From: Thermoplasmataceae archaeon
Lineage (GTDB): Archaea > Thermoplasmatota > Thermoplasmata > Thermoplasmatales > Thermoplasmataceae
DNA length: 35,802 bases
Direction: 5' to 3'
Assembly: GCA_038729425.1 (NCBI GenBank)
Contig: JAVYSB010000003.1
Coordinates: 76,293 to 112,094, forward strand
The notes below the pieces were generated by a model. That model was not told the origin of the DNA. It saw only the letters and a list, made by a program, of their open reading frames with translations, and did no database searches. Shown piece after piece: positions 16,305-24,980 of this stretch. The translations under genes were made by a program, and so were the position numbers. Within the stretch, counting starts at the first letter, position 1. Every line of letters begins with the position of its first letter.

Positions 16305-16384
16305 AGTCGGCTTTCTAACCGTAACTGAATTTTTGTGTGGTTAAGTGTATGATGCCAATTCGCTTTGTCCCTGTAAAGCCGATT
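16305..16384. repeat. Long-looped inverted repeat, possible structured RNA
   Basis: AGTCGGCTTT (16305-16314) pairs with AAAGCCGATT (16375-16384): ten pairs including one G-T wobble, eight of them contiguous Watson-Crick. The 60-base loop contains a nested TAACC/GGTTA stem (16316-16320 with 16339-16343). I tried to fold it as a tRNA on both strands and found no T-loop. It may be a small RNA or a structured 5' leader of icd. Confidence 0.35.
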
Positions 16385-16532
16385 CACCCATGAAATCAAT
16401 CCATGACATTTAGTGGAATGTGTGAAACTCGCGTGATCATGAAATGATTTTTAAGAAGCTGTTATAAATAGTCTATTCTCGAGCAAACCTTTTTTATTTA
16501 TCTGTGAGATAGTGGAAAGGTAGACTTGTACA

Positions 16533-16540
16533 TTTTTATA
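16533..16540 (+). promoter_or_regulatory. purA TATA box
   Basis: tttttata lies about 54 bases before the purA ATG, predicting a leader of roughly 28 nt that contains the GGTGGGTG ribosome-binding region. Confidence 0.4.
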
Positions 16541-16590
16541 ATCTCAGGGATAAGCGCCTTCTCCAAATGTTTTGATGGGTGGGTGCAGCC

Positions 16591-17874
16591 ATGATAACTA
16601 TTGTTCTCGGACTTCAGTTTGGAGATGAAGGAAAGGGGAAGATCACTGATTTTCTGAGTGATAAGTACGATTCGGTAGTCAGGTTCAACGGCGGCAATAA
16701 TGCCGGCCATACCGTGGTCAGCGAGCTCGGAAAGTTCAAATTTCACCTTTTGCCTGCTGGGAGCCTGAGAACTGGAGAAGTTGTGTTGGGGAATGGCATG
16801 GTCATAGACCCGATCAGTCTTGTAGAAGAAATTGATATGCTCAGGAAATCAAGACCCGGTCTGAAAATTCTTTTGAGCAAAAAAGCACACATCGTTACTG
16901 AAATTCATCGTTACCTGGACAAGGCGGAGGAGACCAAACGAGCTGGAGGGAACATTGGAACCACTGCTAAGGGCATAGGACCCACCTATGAGGACAAGTA
17001 TGCAAGAACTGGGATCAGAGCCATCGATCTTTTATCTCTGGAAACACTGAAGAAAAAGATCGAAATAATCCACTCAATGAAACAGTCGCTTCTGGAAGGG
17101 TCAAAATTTTCTGATCCTGGCGAAAGGGAAAAAGTTGCCCAGAGTCTGTTTGATGCTGGGAAGAAACTGAAAGATTACTTCTGCGACGCACACAATATCC
17201 TCAGGCAACATGCAGATGCGGGAAAAAGCATTCTTTTCGAGGGTGCAAACGGTACTCTGCTGGACGTCGATTTCGGCGTTTACCCCTTTGTCACTTCATC
17301 CAATACAATTGCTGGATCTGTATGGGCCGGAACTGGCTTTCCGTTGAGAAAAGTTGACCGGATCACCGGGGTTGTGAAAGCTTTCACGTCCAGAGTCGGT
17401 GAGGGACCATTTCCCACTGAGTTATTTGACGATCACGGGAAGTATTTAAGGGAAAAGGGACAGGAATTTGGTACCACAACTGGAAGACCTAGAAGAATTG
17501 GTTGGCTAGATTTCCCCCTGCTCAGGTATTCAATAAAGCTGAATGATGTGGACACCTTGGCAGTTACAAGACTGGACACACTCGGAGGCATAGACACTGT
17601 AAGAGTCTGCGAATCATACAGAATCAATGGGAGAAGCGTGGATGAATATGATGGCTCCCTTGACCTGTACAAGGTAGAGCCGGTTTACGCAGACCTTAAA
17701 CCCTGGAAAGCGTTCAGCGCAGAGGAGGCAAAGTCTTTCGCAGATGGTGGATTCGAATCACTCCCAGACGAGTTATATGACTACCTGAGATACATCGAAG
17801 AAGGCACAGGAAAGAAGATCGAAGTGGCTTCCATTGGGGAAACCAGGGAACTGACCATACATCGCAAAATATAG
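16591..17874 (+). CDS. purA: Adenylosuccinate synthetase
   Basis: Joins IMP and aspartate with GTP to give adenylosuccinate, the first committed step from IMP to AMP. The GTP/IMP loop GDEGKGK is at residues 11-17 and the catalytic His40 follows NNAG (36-39). The later TTTGRPRRIGWLD motif binds IMP. Length is 427 residues, normal for the family. ATG 16591 gives MITIVLGLQFGDEGKGK; the in-frame GTG at 16579 overlaps the likely ribosome-binding sequence and would add four residues. Convergent with the exonuclease gene. The adenylosuccinate lyase partner is not in the window. Confidence 0.97.
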   Translation: MITIVLGLQFGDEGKGKITDFLSDKYDSVVRFNGGNNAGHTVVSELGKFKFHLLPAGSLRTGEVVLGNGMVIDPISLVEEIDMLRKSRPGLKILLSKKAHIVTEIHRYLDKAEETKRAGGNIGTTAKGIGPTYEDKYARTGIRAIDLLSLETLKKKIEIIHSMKQSLLEGSKFSDPGEREKVAQSLFDAGKKLKDYFCDAHNILRQHADAGKSILFEGANGTLLDVDFGVYPFVTSSNTIAGSVWAGTGFPLRKVDRITGVVKAFTSRVGEGPFPTELFDDHGKYLREKGQEFGTTTGRPRRIGWLDFPLLRYSIKLNDVDTLAVTRLDTLGGIDTVRVCESYRINGRSVDEYDGSLDLYKVEPVYADLKPWKAFSAEEAKSFADGGFESLPDELYDYLRYIEEGTGKKIEVASIGETRELTIHRKI

Positions 17875-17878
17875 GATC

Positions 17879-18634
17879 TTAGCTCAATACAAGCTCGACC
17901 GGAGCGTGATCTGAGCCCTGAATATTTTCCAGAATCCTTGAGGATACGATCCGGGAAACCAGCGATGAGGAGGAGATGAAGTAATCAATTCTCCACCCTA
18001 TATTTCTTGCTCTGGCGTTTCCCATGTTTGACCACCAGCTATAGTGCCCGCCGTCCTTATGAAACAGCCTGAAAGTATCGACAAAACCTGCTGCAAGAAG
18101 AGAGGAAAAGTCTTCACGCTCTTCCTTTGTGAAGCCGTGCGTGCGCTGGTTTTCCTTGGGTCTTGCTATATCCAGTTCGGTGTGGGCAACGTTGAAGTCT
18201 CCGCATGCGACTATGGGTTTTGTCTCCTGAAGGCGCAGGATACGATCCAGAAACAGTCTGTCGAATTCCCGTTTAAAGTCAAGCCTAGTCAGTTCACGCT
18301 GAGAATTAGGGAAGTACACATTGAGGAAATAGATATCATTCAAATCTGCTATCTGAACCCTACCCTCTTCATCGAATCTGCCCTCCCCAATTCCATTGGT
18401 CACAATTATTCCAGGTAACTTTGAAATCATCATAGTTCCACTATACCCTTTCCGAACCGCTGGGTTCAAAAAGCAAGTATATCCTTCCTGAGAGAGTTCC
18501 ACAGGCAGGTCAAATACGTCAGTCTTTGTTTCCTGTATCGCTATGATATCTGGCTTCGTGTCCAGAACAAACTGCACAAAACCCTTCCTGACTGCAGATC
18601 TAACGCCATTTACGTTCCAGGAGATAAGTTTCAT
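17879..18634 (-). CDS. xthA: Exodeoxyribonuclease III (AP endonuclease)
   Basis: Cuts DNA at abasic sites and removes 3' blocking groups in base-excision repair. All family motifs are present: MKLISWNVNGVRS at the start, IIAIQETKTD with the metal-binding Glu, VYFPNSQ, the ACGDFNVAH pair of Asp and Asn, and the terminal SDHAPV with the catalytic His. The protein is about 251 residues, standard for XthA. ATG 18634 is chosen; the open frame runs to a TTG at 18643 that adds three residues. A TATA-like box lies at 18664-18674 on the minus strand. Confidence 0.96.
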   Translation of the reverse strand: MKLISWNVNGVRSAVRKGFVQFVLDTKPDIIAIQETKTDVFDLPVELSQEGYTCFLNPAVRKGYSGTMMISKLPGIIVTNGIGEGRFDEEGRVQIADLNDIYFLNVYFPNSQRELTRLDFKREFDRLFLDRILRLQETKPIVACGDFNVAHTELDIARPKENQRTHGFTKEEREDFSSLLAAGFVDTFRLFHKDGGHYSWWSNMGNARARNIGWRIDYFISSSSLVSRIVSSRILENIQGSDHAPVELVLS

Positions 18635-18777
18635 GTGGGTCAACCAGAGAATAACAGGTTTCTGTATAAAAAATAATTGGGAGGTCTACAGCAGTCGTGC
18701 CTTAACAGAATAGATTACGGGTCCCGACGGATTGAAAGGAAAATTAATCACCATAATTGCAATAAACTCAAGATATT

Positions 18778-20433
18778 ATGCACGAAACTGTAAGTGCCCC
18801 GAGGGGATCGAAACTGAATACAAAGGGGTGGCAGCAGGAAGCTGCACTGAGGCTCCTTATGAATAACCTCGACCCGGCGGTTGCAAAGGACCCTGAAAAT
18901 CTTATTGTATACGGAGGAAGGGGTAAAGCCGCTAGAAACTGGGAAGCTTTTGACAAGATAGTATCCACCCTGAAATCTCTTGAAAATGATGAAACAATGC
19001 TTGTGCAATCCGGGAAGCCGGTTGGTGTATTCCGTACGTCACCTGAAGTTCCGAGGGTGATTATTTCCAATGCTCAGATTGTACCCAAATGGGCAACTGA
19101 TGACATATTCTGGGATCTTGAAAGAAAGGGTTTAACAATGTACGGGCAAATGACTGCTGGATCGTGGATATACATAGGGACTCAGGGAATCCTCCAGGGA
19201 ACCTTTGAAACTCTGTATGCCCTGGCTAAAAAAGAATTCAAGACTAGTGACCTAAGGGGAAAGTGGATTCTGTCATCTGGGCTCGGAGAGATGGGCGGAG
19301 CCCAACCATTGGCTATAACCATGAACAAGGCGGTCGGAATAATTGTAGAAGTTGACGAAGAAAAGATAAAGAGGAGACTTCGGGACAGGTACCTTGATGT
19401 TGAAACAGATTCACTTGATAAAGCATTGAAAATGAAGGACGATGCGCTTAAGGATGGAAAAGCGCTGTCTATCGGACTGCTTGGAAATGCAGCAACCGTG
19501 TTTGCTGATCTAAATGGGAGGGGGATTGTCCCCGACGTTGTTACAGACCAAACCGCGGCACACGATATCAATATCGGTTACATACCAGAGGGAATGACTC
19601 TGAGGGAAGCGGAATCCCTGAGGAACAATGATATAAAAAAGTACCACAGTATGGTCTATGCCTCCATTGTAAAGGAAGTAAATGCGATTCTGGGTTTCAA
19701 GGAAAGGGGTTCAAAAGTGTTTGATTATGGAAACAACCTCAGAGGGAGGGCAAGGGAAGCCGGCATGAACAATGCGTTCGAGATACCTGGATATGTTCCT
19801 GCGTATATAAGGGACCTGTTCGCTGTAGGGTCCGGACCTTTCAGATGGGTTGCCCTTTCTGGAAACACCGAGGATATATTTAGAATCGATGATGAACTTA
19901 TAAAGCTCTTCAAGGATTCAAACCGTCACCTTGTAGAATGGATCAAGCTTGCAAAGGAAAAGGTACATTTCCAAGGATTACCGGCCAGAATATGCTATGC
20001 TGCTTATGGGGAGAGAGAACAAATTGGTGTACTTATCAATAATCTGGTAAGAAGAGGTGAAATCAGTGCACCCGTTGCCATTGGCAGGGATCACCATGAC
20101 ACGGGTTCAGTTGCCTCTCCGTTCAGAGAGACCGAGGCAATGAAAGATGGGAGTGATGCCATTGCTGACTGGCCAGTCCTGGATGTTATACTTAACGCAA
20201 TTTCAGGGGCATCCTGGGTTTCTCTGCACCATGGTGGAGGCACTGGGATTGGTAATGCCATACACGGTGGTTTTGTAATCGTAGCAGATGGCACTGAGGA
20301 TGCCGAACAGAGGATAAGAAAGGTGCTTAACGCTGATCCCGGCCTCGGGGTGATACGGCATGCGGATGCAGGATATGAGTCTTCCATAGATATTATAAGA
20401 AGAAAGCCGAAATTCAGGACCCCGTATTTCTGA
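18778..20433 (+). CDS. hutU: Urocanate hydratase
   Basis: Adds water to urocanate to form imidazolonepropionate, the second step of histidine breakdown, using tightly bound NAD as electrophile. The 551-residue length is normal. Family segments include [15 protein letters not shown], the [18 protein letters not shown] stretch, [14 protein letters not shown], and [13 protein letters not shown] with the active-site cysteine near residue 405, plus the glycine-rich HHGGGTGIG near 480. A TATA-like element about 23 bases before the ATG suggests a leaderless message. The other hut genes are not adjacent. The enzyme is mostly bacterial in distribution, so old transfer is plausible. Confidence 0.97.
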   Translation: MHETVSAPRGSKLNTKGWQQEAALRLLMNNLDPAVAKDPENLIVYGGRGKAARNWEAFDKIVSTLKSLENDETMLVQSGKPVGVFRTSPEVPRVIISNAQIVPKWATDDIFWDLERKGLTMYGQMTAGSWIYIGTQGILQGTFETLYALAKKEFKTSDLRGKWILSSGLGEMGGAQPLAITMNKAVGIIVEVDEEKIKRRLRDRYLDVETDSLDKALKMKDDALKDGKALSIGLLGNAATVFADLNGRGIVPDVVTDQTAAHDINIGYIPEGMTLREAESLRNNDIKKYHSMVYASIVKEVNAILGFKERGSKVFDYGNNLRGRAREAGMNNAFEIPGYVPAYIRDLFAVGSGPFRWVALSGNTEDIFRIDDELIKLFKDSNRHLVEWIKLAKEKVHFQGLPARICYAAYGEREQIGVLINNLVRRGEISAPVAIGRDHHDTGSVASPFRETEAMKDGSDAIADWPVLDVILNAISGASWVSLHHGGGTGIGNAIHGGFVIVADGTEDAEQRIRKVLNADPGLGVIRHADAGYESSIDIIRRKPKFRTPYF

Positions 20434-20443
20434 CTTCCCTCTT

Positions 20444-20473
20444 TATTCCTATTTAGCATGACTGAGAGGAATA
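20444..20473 (+). terminator. Hairpin and T-rich run after hutU
   Basis: TATTCCT (20444-20450) and AGGAATA (20467-20473) form a perfect 7-bp inverted repeat with a 16-base loop, beginning ten bases after the hutU stop within a pyrimidine-rich stretch. It may be the 3' end of the hutU transcript. Confidence 0.3.
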
Positions 20474-20555
20474 CTTGTTCTCATAGCCCCTTACTACATG
20501 CAAGCGAAAAGACTTTTGAATAAAACTCACAACAACTTGCCGGAGTGACGGGAAA

Positions 20556-20566
20556 TAATAAATTTG
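20556..20566 (+). promoter_or_regulatory. TATA box of nucleotidyltransferase gene
   Basis: ataataaattt is centred 25 bases before ATG 20586, predicting a leaderless transcript and supporting that start over the in-frame TTG at 20577. Confidence 0.45.
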
Positions 20567-20585
20567 ATTTCATATATTGGTAGCC

Positions 20586-21677
20586 ATGACTCTGAAAGCA
20601 GTTATCATGGCAGGAGGCAAAGGTACACGCCTCAGGCCGATAACCTATTCAATACCTAAACCTCTGGTCCCAATAGCTGGAAAACCATGCATTGGTTATG
20701 CTCTAGATTCTTATTTCAAGGCAGGCATAAAAAATGCAATCATAACGACCGGTTATAAATTCGAATCCCTGATCTCTGGTGTTCTGGCATTCAAAAATGA
20801 AGATCAGAATATACTGTTCTCGGTGGAGAAGGAACCTGCAGGAACCGCGGGCAGCGTGAAACTTGTTTCAAAATTCATAGACGAAACGTTCATTGTTGGG
20901 AGCGGAGATACCCTTTCTGATTTCAACATAAGTAATATTCTCAAATTTCATAGGGAAAAAAAGGCCAAATTGACCATAGCCCTGACTCACGTTGACGATA
21001 CTTCACAATTCGGAATTGTTGAGATGAAAGATGGTTTTATAACGCGTTTTCTTGAAAAACCCTCGCCAGAAGAGTCGTTTTCCAACCTTATAAACACTGG
21101 AATATATGTGATGGAACCTGAAATCCTTGAACACATCCCTTGCGGAATGCCGTATGACTTTGCGAAGGACCTATTCCCAGTCCTCCTCAAGGAAGGAGTA
21201 AAGATTGCAGGGTACCAAGCAGAGGGAACATGGCTTGATGCAGGTAGGCCTAAGGACATGATCGCCGCCAATCAACTAATGACTGAGAAATATGGAACAA
21301 AGATAACCGGTGAGGGTTTCAAGGGAAAAGCCATCATAAGAACACCTCTTGAAACTGTCGATAACCTGAAGCTTGAAGGTCCGATTTATGTTGGTCAGAA
21401 CGTGTACATCGGAAAGAATGCGACAATAAGCAGATCAGCTATTTATGATGGAGTCAGTATAGGAGATGACGTTGTGGTCGAAGACTCCATGTTGATGGAT
21501 AATAGCCGAGTGCTTAATGGAACCAGAATCGAGAAATCCGTAATCATGAAACACACTTCCATTGGGGAGAATTGCGAGATCAGTGAGAGTGTGCTTTCTC
21601 CAAACCTGAATTTACAGAGCAAATCTAGAATATATAACGTGTCTCTTTCTTCCGAAATATTGGACGATGAAAATTGA
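20586..21677 (+). CDS. Sugar-1-phosphate nucleotidyltransferase
   Basis: Transfers a nucleotidyl group to a sugar-1-phosphate to make an NDP-sugar for glycosylation of lipids or proteins. The 363 residues contain the N-terminal nucleotidyltransferase domain with GGKGTRLRP (10-18) and PKPLVPI, then a left-handed beta-helix with hexapeptide repeats from about residue 260 (YVGQNVYIGKNATI, AIYDGVSIGDDVVV, VIMKHTSIGENC). This layout occurs in mannose-1-phosphate guanylyltransferases, in glucose-1-phosphate thymidylyl/uridylyltransferases and in bifunctional archaeal GlmU-like enzymes. I cannot choose among them. The short helix domain makes acetyltransferase activity less likely. Confidence 0.88.
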   Translation: MTLKAVIMAGGKGTRLRPITYSIPKPLVPIAGKPCIGYALDSYFKAGIKNAIITTGYKFESLISGVLAFKNEDQNILFSVEKEPAGTAGSVKLVSKFIDETFIVGSGDTLSDFNISNILKFHREKKAKLTIALTHVDDTSQFGIVEMKDGFITRFLEKPSPEESFSNLINTGIYVMEPEILEHIPCGMPYDFAKDLFPVLLKEGVKIAGYQAEGTWLDAGRPKDMIAANQLMTEKYGTKITGEGFKGKAIIRTPLETVDNLKLEGPIYVGQNVYIGKNATISRSAIYDGVSIGDDVVVEDSMLMDNSRVLNGTRIEKSVIMKHTSIGENCEISESVLSPNLNLQSKSRIYNVSLSSEILDDEN

Positions 21678-21790
21678 TAATAAGCACTTTATTTTATTAA
21701 AAATCTCATGTAATAGGAATTTTGGATTCTGTTCGCAAACACATCAAAAGGGCACTGCCAATAAAACCTTCAGTCTTTGCAAGATAATAC

Positions 21791-22678
21791 TCAGAGGAAA
21801 CCGGCTTTCTGGAGGATCAAAAGATCTTCTGTTGTCAGCTGTTCTCCGCTTTTGAACTTCTCGAATAACGATGTTGCAGTTCTCTGAAGCTCTCCCTCTT
21901 TTTCTTTCTTCTTTGTAGACCTGGCCTTGGTCCTAAGGCTCGAAATTACCTTTTCCATATCCCGAAGATCATTTCTAGCCTGGATAAATGCCTCGTGCCT
22001 TTTCTCTGACTCCTGGCTCATTTTGATGAATTGCTCGTGGTACTCATCAGCTTTCTTCCTGACCTCGTCAAGCTCCTGAAGGGCTGTATTAATAGCTTCG
22101 CTTATTTCAGTAATCTGGTTGGAGATTCCCTCAATTTCCTTCTTGAGCGCTTCGCCCTGATTCTTCTCCACCTTGATAAGTTCATTAACTTCTCTAATTT
22201 TATCGTTTCCTTCGAGTTCAATATCCCTTTGTTTCTTCATTTTCTTGAGATCGTTTGTCAGTTTTTTTATTTCCGACACGATCTTCAGTTCGTCGGTCTT
22301 GTTAAGTTCAGTAGTCTGCTGGCGTATTTCCAATCTCTGAAGCTCCTTTTCCTTCAGCCTCAGATCCTTTGGATCCACTCCCTGAACATTTGAAGAATCC
22401 CTGATCTTCCGGTACTCCTTCCTGTATTCAGACAGTTTAGCGTAATGCTCTTCCTTCTCTGCCCTCATTTTTTGAACTTTGTCAATGAGTTCATTTTTCT
22501 CTGCTATCTTTTTCTTTACGTCTTCCCTCATTTCTCTTACTTTTGCGTTTAGAATATCTCTTTCTTCAGCGAAATGATGGCTTTCGTCAGAGGCTTCATC
22601 CCTCTTCCGAATCTCTTCGTCTACAATTTTCCGAACAAGTTCCCGTTTCTGTTCAATTTCTTGGAGGAGGTCACTCAT
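21791..22678 (-). CDS. Archaeal coiled-coil protein (COG1340 type)
   Basis: A 295-residue protein that is almost entirely coiled coil: charged heptad-like sequence rich in Glu, Lys and Arg runs from residue 1 to about 265. It ends in a short conserved-looking C-terminal motif (LFEKFKSGEQLTTEDLLILQKAGFL region, about 271-295) that I recognise from the uncharacterised archaeal COG1340 family. Members have sometimes been mislabelled phosphoserine phosphatase; nothing here supports that. No membrane segment. Possible roles are structural or chromosome-associated, but this is unknown. A TATA-like ggtaaaattc lies about 24 bases before the ATG on the minus strand. Divergent from the aldolase. Confidence 0.82.
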   Translation of the reverse strand: MSDLLQEIEQKRELVRKIVDEEIRKRDEASDESHHFAEERDILNAKVREMREDVKKKIAEKNELIDKVQKMRAEKEEHYAKLSEYRKEYRKIRDSSNVQGVDPKDLRLKEKELQRLEIRQQTTELNKTDELKIVSEIKKLTNDLKKMKKQRDIELEGNDKIREVNELIKVEKNQGEALKKEIEGISNQITEISEAINTALQELDEVRKKADEYHEQFIKMSQESEKRHEAFIQARNDLRDMEKVISSLRTKARSTKKKEKEGELQRTATSLFEKFKSGEQLTTEDLLILQKAGFL

Positions 22679-22842
22679 AATTACACATCGAGGCAGAATT
22701 TTACCTTAATCTTCCTACACAATAAATAATTTTCTACAAGAGATGTGTTTAGCACCAGTTTATTTACATTGTCGGTTTTTCTGAATTATGTTGGTCGCCG
22801 GCGGCTATTTCCCAGTAATATCTTTAGCGTGGATTTGGGTGG

Positions 22843-22850
22843 GATAAATT
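22843..22850 (+). promoter_or_regulatory. TATA box of KDG-aldolase-like gene
   Basis: gataaatt is centred about 30 bases before ATG 22877, which supports this start over the upstream one at 22745. Confidence 0.35.
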
Positions 22851-22876
22851 CTAATCTTGGTTTTGCATTCAACCTT

Positions 22877-23731
22877 ATGAGTTCTGAAATTGTTATTCCG
22901 ATGATAACACCATTCAGAAATAATCAACTTGATCGGGAATGCCTGCATGCTTTTATCGGTTATGCTGAAAAAAATGGATTCGATGGACTTTTCGCCGGAA
23001 GTTCAACAGGAGCTTTCGCATCTCTATCGATGGATCAGCATGGAGAATTCCTAAAATGGGTGATGGAATTCAGCCACTCAACAAGTTTGTATGCTGGAGT
23101 TACCAGAAGCAGCCTTCCGGAGACATTAAACATGGTTAAGCTTGCAACAGATCTTGGATATGAAAAACTGGTTGCCATAAACCCGTTTTATCACAAGTAT
23201 TCACAGGACTCCATAGCAAGATTTTTTGATGCTATTCTTACTGCTACAGACGCTAATATTTATGCTTACAACAACCCGCCACTCAGCGGGACAGAAATTT
23301 TACCTGCCACATTGGCCAGACTGAAGACTAACCATAGCAACCTAGCTGGATTAAAGGACAGTGGGGGAAATCTTGATAGATTCAGGGAATTCCTGAAAAT
23401 CCCTGGACTTAAGATATTTCAGGGAAAGGATGCTCTTCTATTCGACTCAATCAAGATTGGCGCCTCTGGCGGCGTGTGCTCGTCCGCAAACTATTGCCTA
23501 AACACCATGAAAATTGTCAGAAACGCGCCGGATTCAGAACAGATTTCAGAGAAGACAAGGAAACTTATAGATATTGTGAGCAAATATGAAACGCCTTCAA
23601 TCCATAATTACCTCTTCAGAACTCAGATTCTCGGGGAAAAGAGCCCCCGAAACTATGTGAACAAGCCATATGGAGATGTCGTGGTTCCCCCCTCTGTCAA
23701 TGAACTCAAAGAACTTCTCGTGCTTCCATGA
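22877..23731 (+). CDS. kdgA: KDG/KDPG aldolase-like enzyme (DHDPS family)
   Basis: A class I aldolase of the dihydrodipicolinate synthase/N-acetylneuraminate lyase family. The 284 residues show the Schiff-base Lys160 in LAGLKDSGGN, catalytic Tyr131 in YAYNNPP, and the carboxylate-binding loop at 41-45 (GSSTG, where many relatives have GTTG). Thermoplasmatales degrade glucose by a nonphosphorylative Entner-Doudoroff route needing a 2-keto-3-deoxygluconate aldolase of this family, so KdgA is my preferred reading; a DapA-like role is less likely as no lysine genes are near. The open frame extends 44 codons upstream to 22745, but that extension has no family counterpart and lies beyond the TATA box. 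Confidence 0.8.
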   Translation: MSSEIVIPMITPFRNNQLDRECLHAFIGYAEKNGFDGLFAGSSTGAFASLSMDQHGEFLKWVMEFSHSTSLYAGVTRSSLPETLNMVKLATDLGYEKLVAINPFYHKYSQDSIARFFDAILTATDANIYAYNNPPLSGTEILPATLARLKTNHSNLAGLKDSGGNLDRFREFLKIPGLKIFQGKDALLFDSIKIGASGGVCSSANYCLNTMKIVRNAPDSEQISEKTRKLIDIVSKYETPSIHNYLFRTQILGEKSPRNYVNKPYGDVVVPPSVNELKELLVLP

Positions 23732-23733
23732 CA

Positions 23734-23797
23734 TCAATTCAGGATGAAACGCAGTCTCACTCCAAGATAGCCTTCTCTATATTAGGCCTGAAATTGA
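23734..23797 (+). ncRNA. Inverted repeat after kdgA; possible small RNA
   Basis: TCAATTCAGG (23734-23743) and CCTGAAATTGA (23787-23797) form a 10-bp inverted repeat with one bulged base, starting three bases after the kdgA stop. The interior also resembles a C/D-box guide RNA: AGGATGA (23741-23747) could be an imperfect C box and CTGA (23788-23791) a D box about 40 bases apart, inside a TCAATT/AATTGA terminal stem. D' and C' boxes are poor. A terminator or 3' UTR hairpin is equally possible, since a short T-run (attttta) follows shortly downstream. Confidence 0.22.
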
Positions 23798-23961
23798 CCA
23801 ACATTTTTATTCGAGCCTTCGATAATAGAACACCAATAAAGAATCTTATGGGGAAGATAGATACAGACCTGCTATGCTAGTAATGAAAGAGGAATCCGAA
23901 AAATGAAAGACGAAAAACTGCGGTTGAATACCATTTCGAATGGATTAAAACCCTTTGGCAG

Positions 23962-24963
23962 ATGCTTCAGGCAGTGTTCTTTCTATTCACGAATGGGGGG
24001 TTTTTCCTGATCTACCCCATAATACTAGCTGAACTGGTTGTTCTAATCGGAGCAATCGTGATTGACCTTGTATTCGGAGACACCAAGGGATATGTAAACC
24101 CTTCTGTACTGGCCGCAGATCTTGGGGCTGGCCATGGAAAGTGGTTTAAAAAGGCTAGAAACAGAGTTCTGGCAGGATTTTTTTTTACGATGGCCATAAT
24201 TATTCTATTTACCTTCCCAGCTTACGTATTACTTAGGTTGATTTCTTCAATAAATTTCCTTTATTTTATAGCATCTATCATAATTCTAAAAACAACTTTT
24301 TCAATAACATCGATCAGAGAACGGGTGAATCCCATTATTGATAGCCTGCAGAAAAATGATATTGAAAACGCACGGAAACATCTCTCTTCCATTGTATCTT
24401 TCAACACTGCAGATATGGATGCAAAAAACATAAGTTCCGCGACCATAGAGAGTATTTCCAGAGGTTTCTTAGATTACTTCCTCACCCCTATGATGTTTTT
24501 CGCAATTTTTGGCGTGATTGGCGCACTTACTGCAAGGATCATGGTTTCTCTGGACTCCGCAATAGGACATCGAAACAAGGAATATTTTGAGTTTGGTAGG
24601 TGGGCAGCAATATTCAAAACCATAATTAGCTACATACCCGCTAGGGTATCTGCTGGTATCATAATGTTCAGTTCTGAACTCTTGAATTACAGGGTTCAAA
24701 GTGTCCCGCTAAGAGAAGTCAGAGTGTTGACCGAAAGCGTTAACGTCGGATGGCCGCTGGGATCGGTTGCCACCTGTCTGAATATTAGATTAGAAAATTA
24801 TGGTCAATATGTGCTGAATGAGGGCGGTTTTGAACCCAGCGTTGGGGATATAAAGCGTACAATGAACATCTATTATGCGTCAATATACATATCGCTTCTG
24901 ATCTTTATCCTGCCAATAATGATGATAGTGTACCTGTTTGCCGAATACCTCGTTATAGTCTGA
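23962..24963 (+). CDS. Divergent CbiB/CobD-family membrane protein
   Basis: A 333-residue membrane protein resembling CbiB/CobD, which attaches the aminopropanol arm in adenosylcobinamide phosphate synthesis. Visible family features are the N-terminal helix ending IDLVFGD (about 34-40), the IES stretch near 164, the SLDSAIGH segment and YIPARVSAGI near 240. Four to five transmembrane segments are spread through it. Several usual motifs are altered: the HPV after the GD motif is NPS, AEN after IES is SRG, and the paired aspartates before the PAR motif are absent. It may be a fast-evolving orthologue or a paralogue with another role. The start is unclear; the 230-base gap before it has no strong TATA box at the right distance. 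No other cobalamin genes are nearby. Confidence 0.72.
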   Translation: MLQAVFFLFTNGGFFLIYPIILAELVVLIGAIVIDLVFGDTKGYVNPSVLAADLGAGHGKWFKKARNRVLAGFFFTMAIIILFTFPAYVLLRLISSINFLYFIASIIILKTTFSITSIRERVNPIIDSLQKNDIENARKHLSSIVSFNTADMDAKNISSATIESISRGFLDYFLTPMMFFAIFGVIGALTARIMVSLDSAIGHRNKEYFEFGRWAAIFKTIISYIPARVSAGIIMFSSELLNYRVQSVPLREVRVLTESVNVGWPLGSVATCLNIRLENYGQYVLNEGGFEPSVGDIKRTMNIYYASIYISLLIFILPIMMIVYLFAEYLVIV

Positions 24964-24980
24964 TTGCGCCAGATTCATAT

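Larger units (their letters stand above)
16200..16590. other. Largest gene-free gap, icd-purA, with inverted repeats
   Basis: This divergent gap of about 390 bases holds no gene I can defend. It contains a TATA-like box for icd (16228-16235), a strong ttataaat at about 16462-16469 that could fire either way, and a purA box (16533-16540). An 80-base inverted-repeat element lies at 16305-16384. A smaller hairpin, ACATT-TAGTGG-AATGT, is at 16406-16421. An in-frame 65-codon stretch on the minus strand (16202-16399) ends two bases before icd but looks noncoding. Confidence 0.6.

Noticed and set aside
16305-16384. Possible tRNA in the icd-purA gap
   Set aside because: The closing stem looks acceptor-like, but neither strand has a T-loop, D-arm or anticodon arm in the right place.
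16202-16399. A 65-codon minus-strand open frame ending two bases before icd
   Set aside because: No recognised family, no convincing ribosome-binding site, composition unlike the neighbouring proteins, and it overlaps the inverted-repeat element.
22745-22876. 44-codon N-terminal extension of the aldolase
   Set aside because: It crosses the predicted promoter and has no family counterpart; ATG 22877 gives the normal N terminus.
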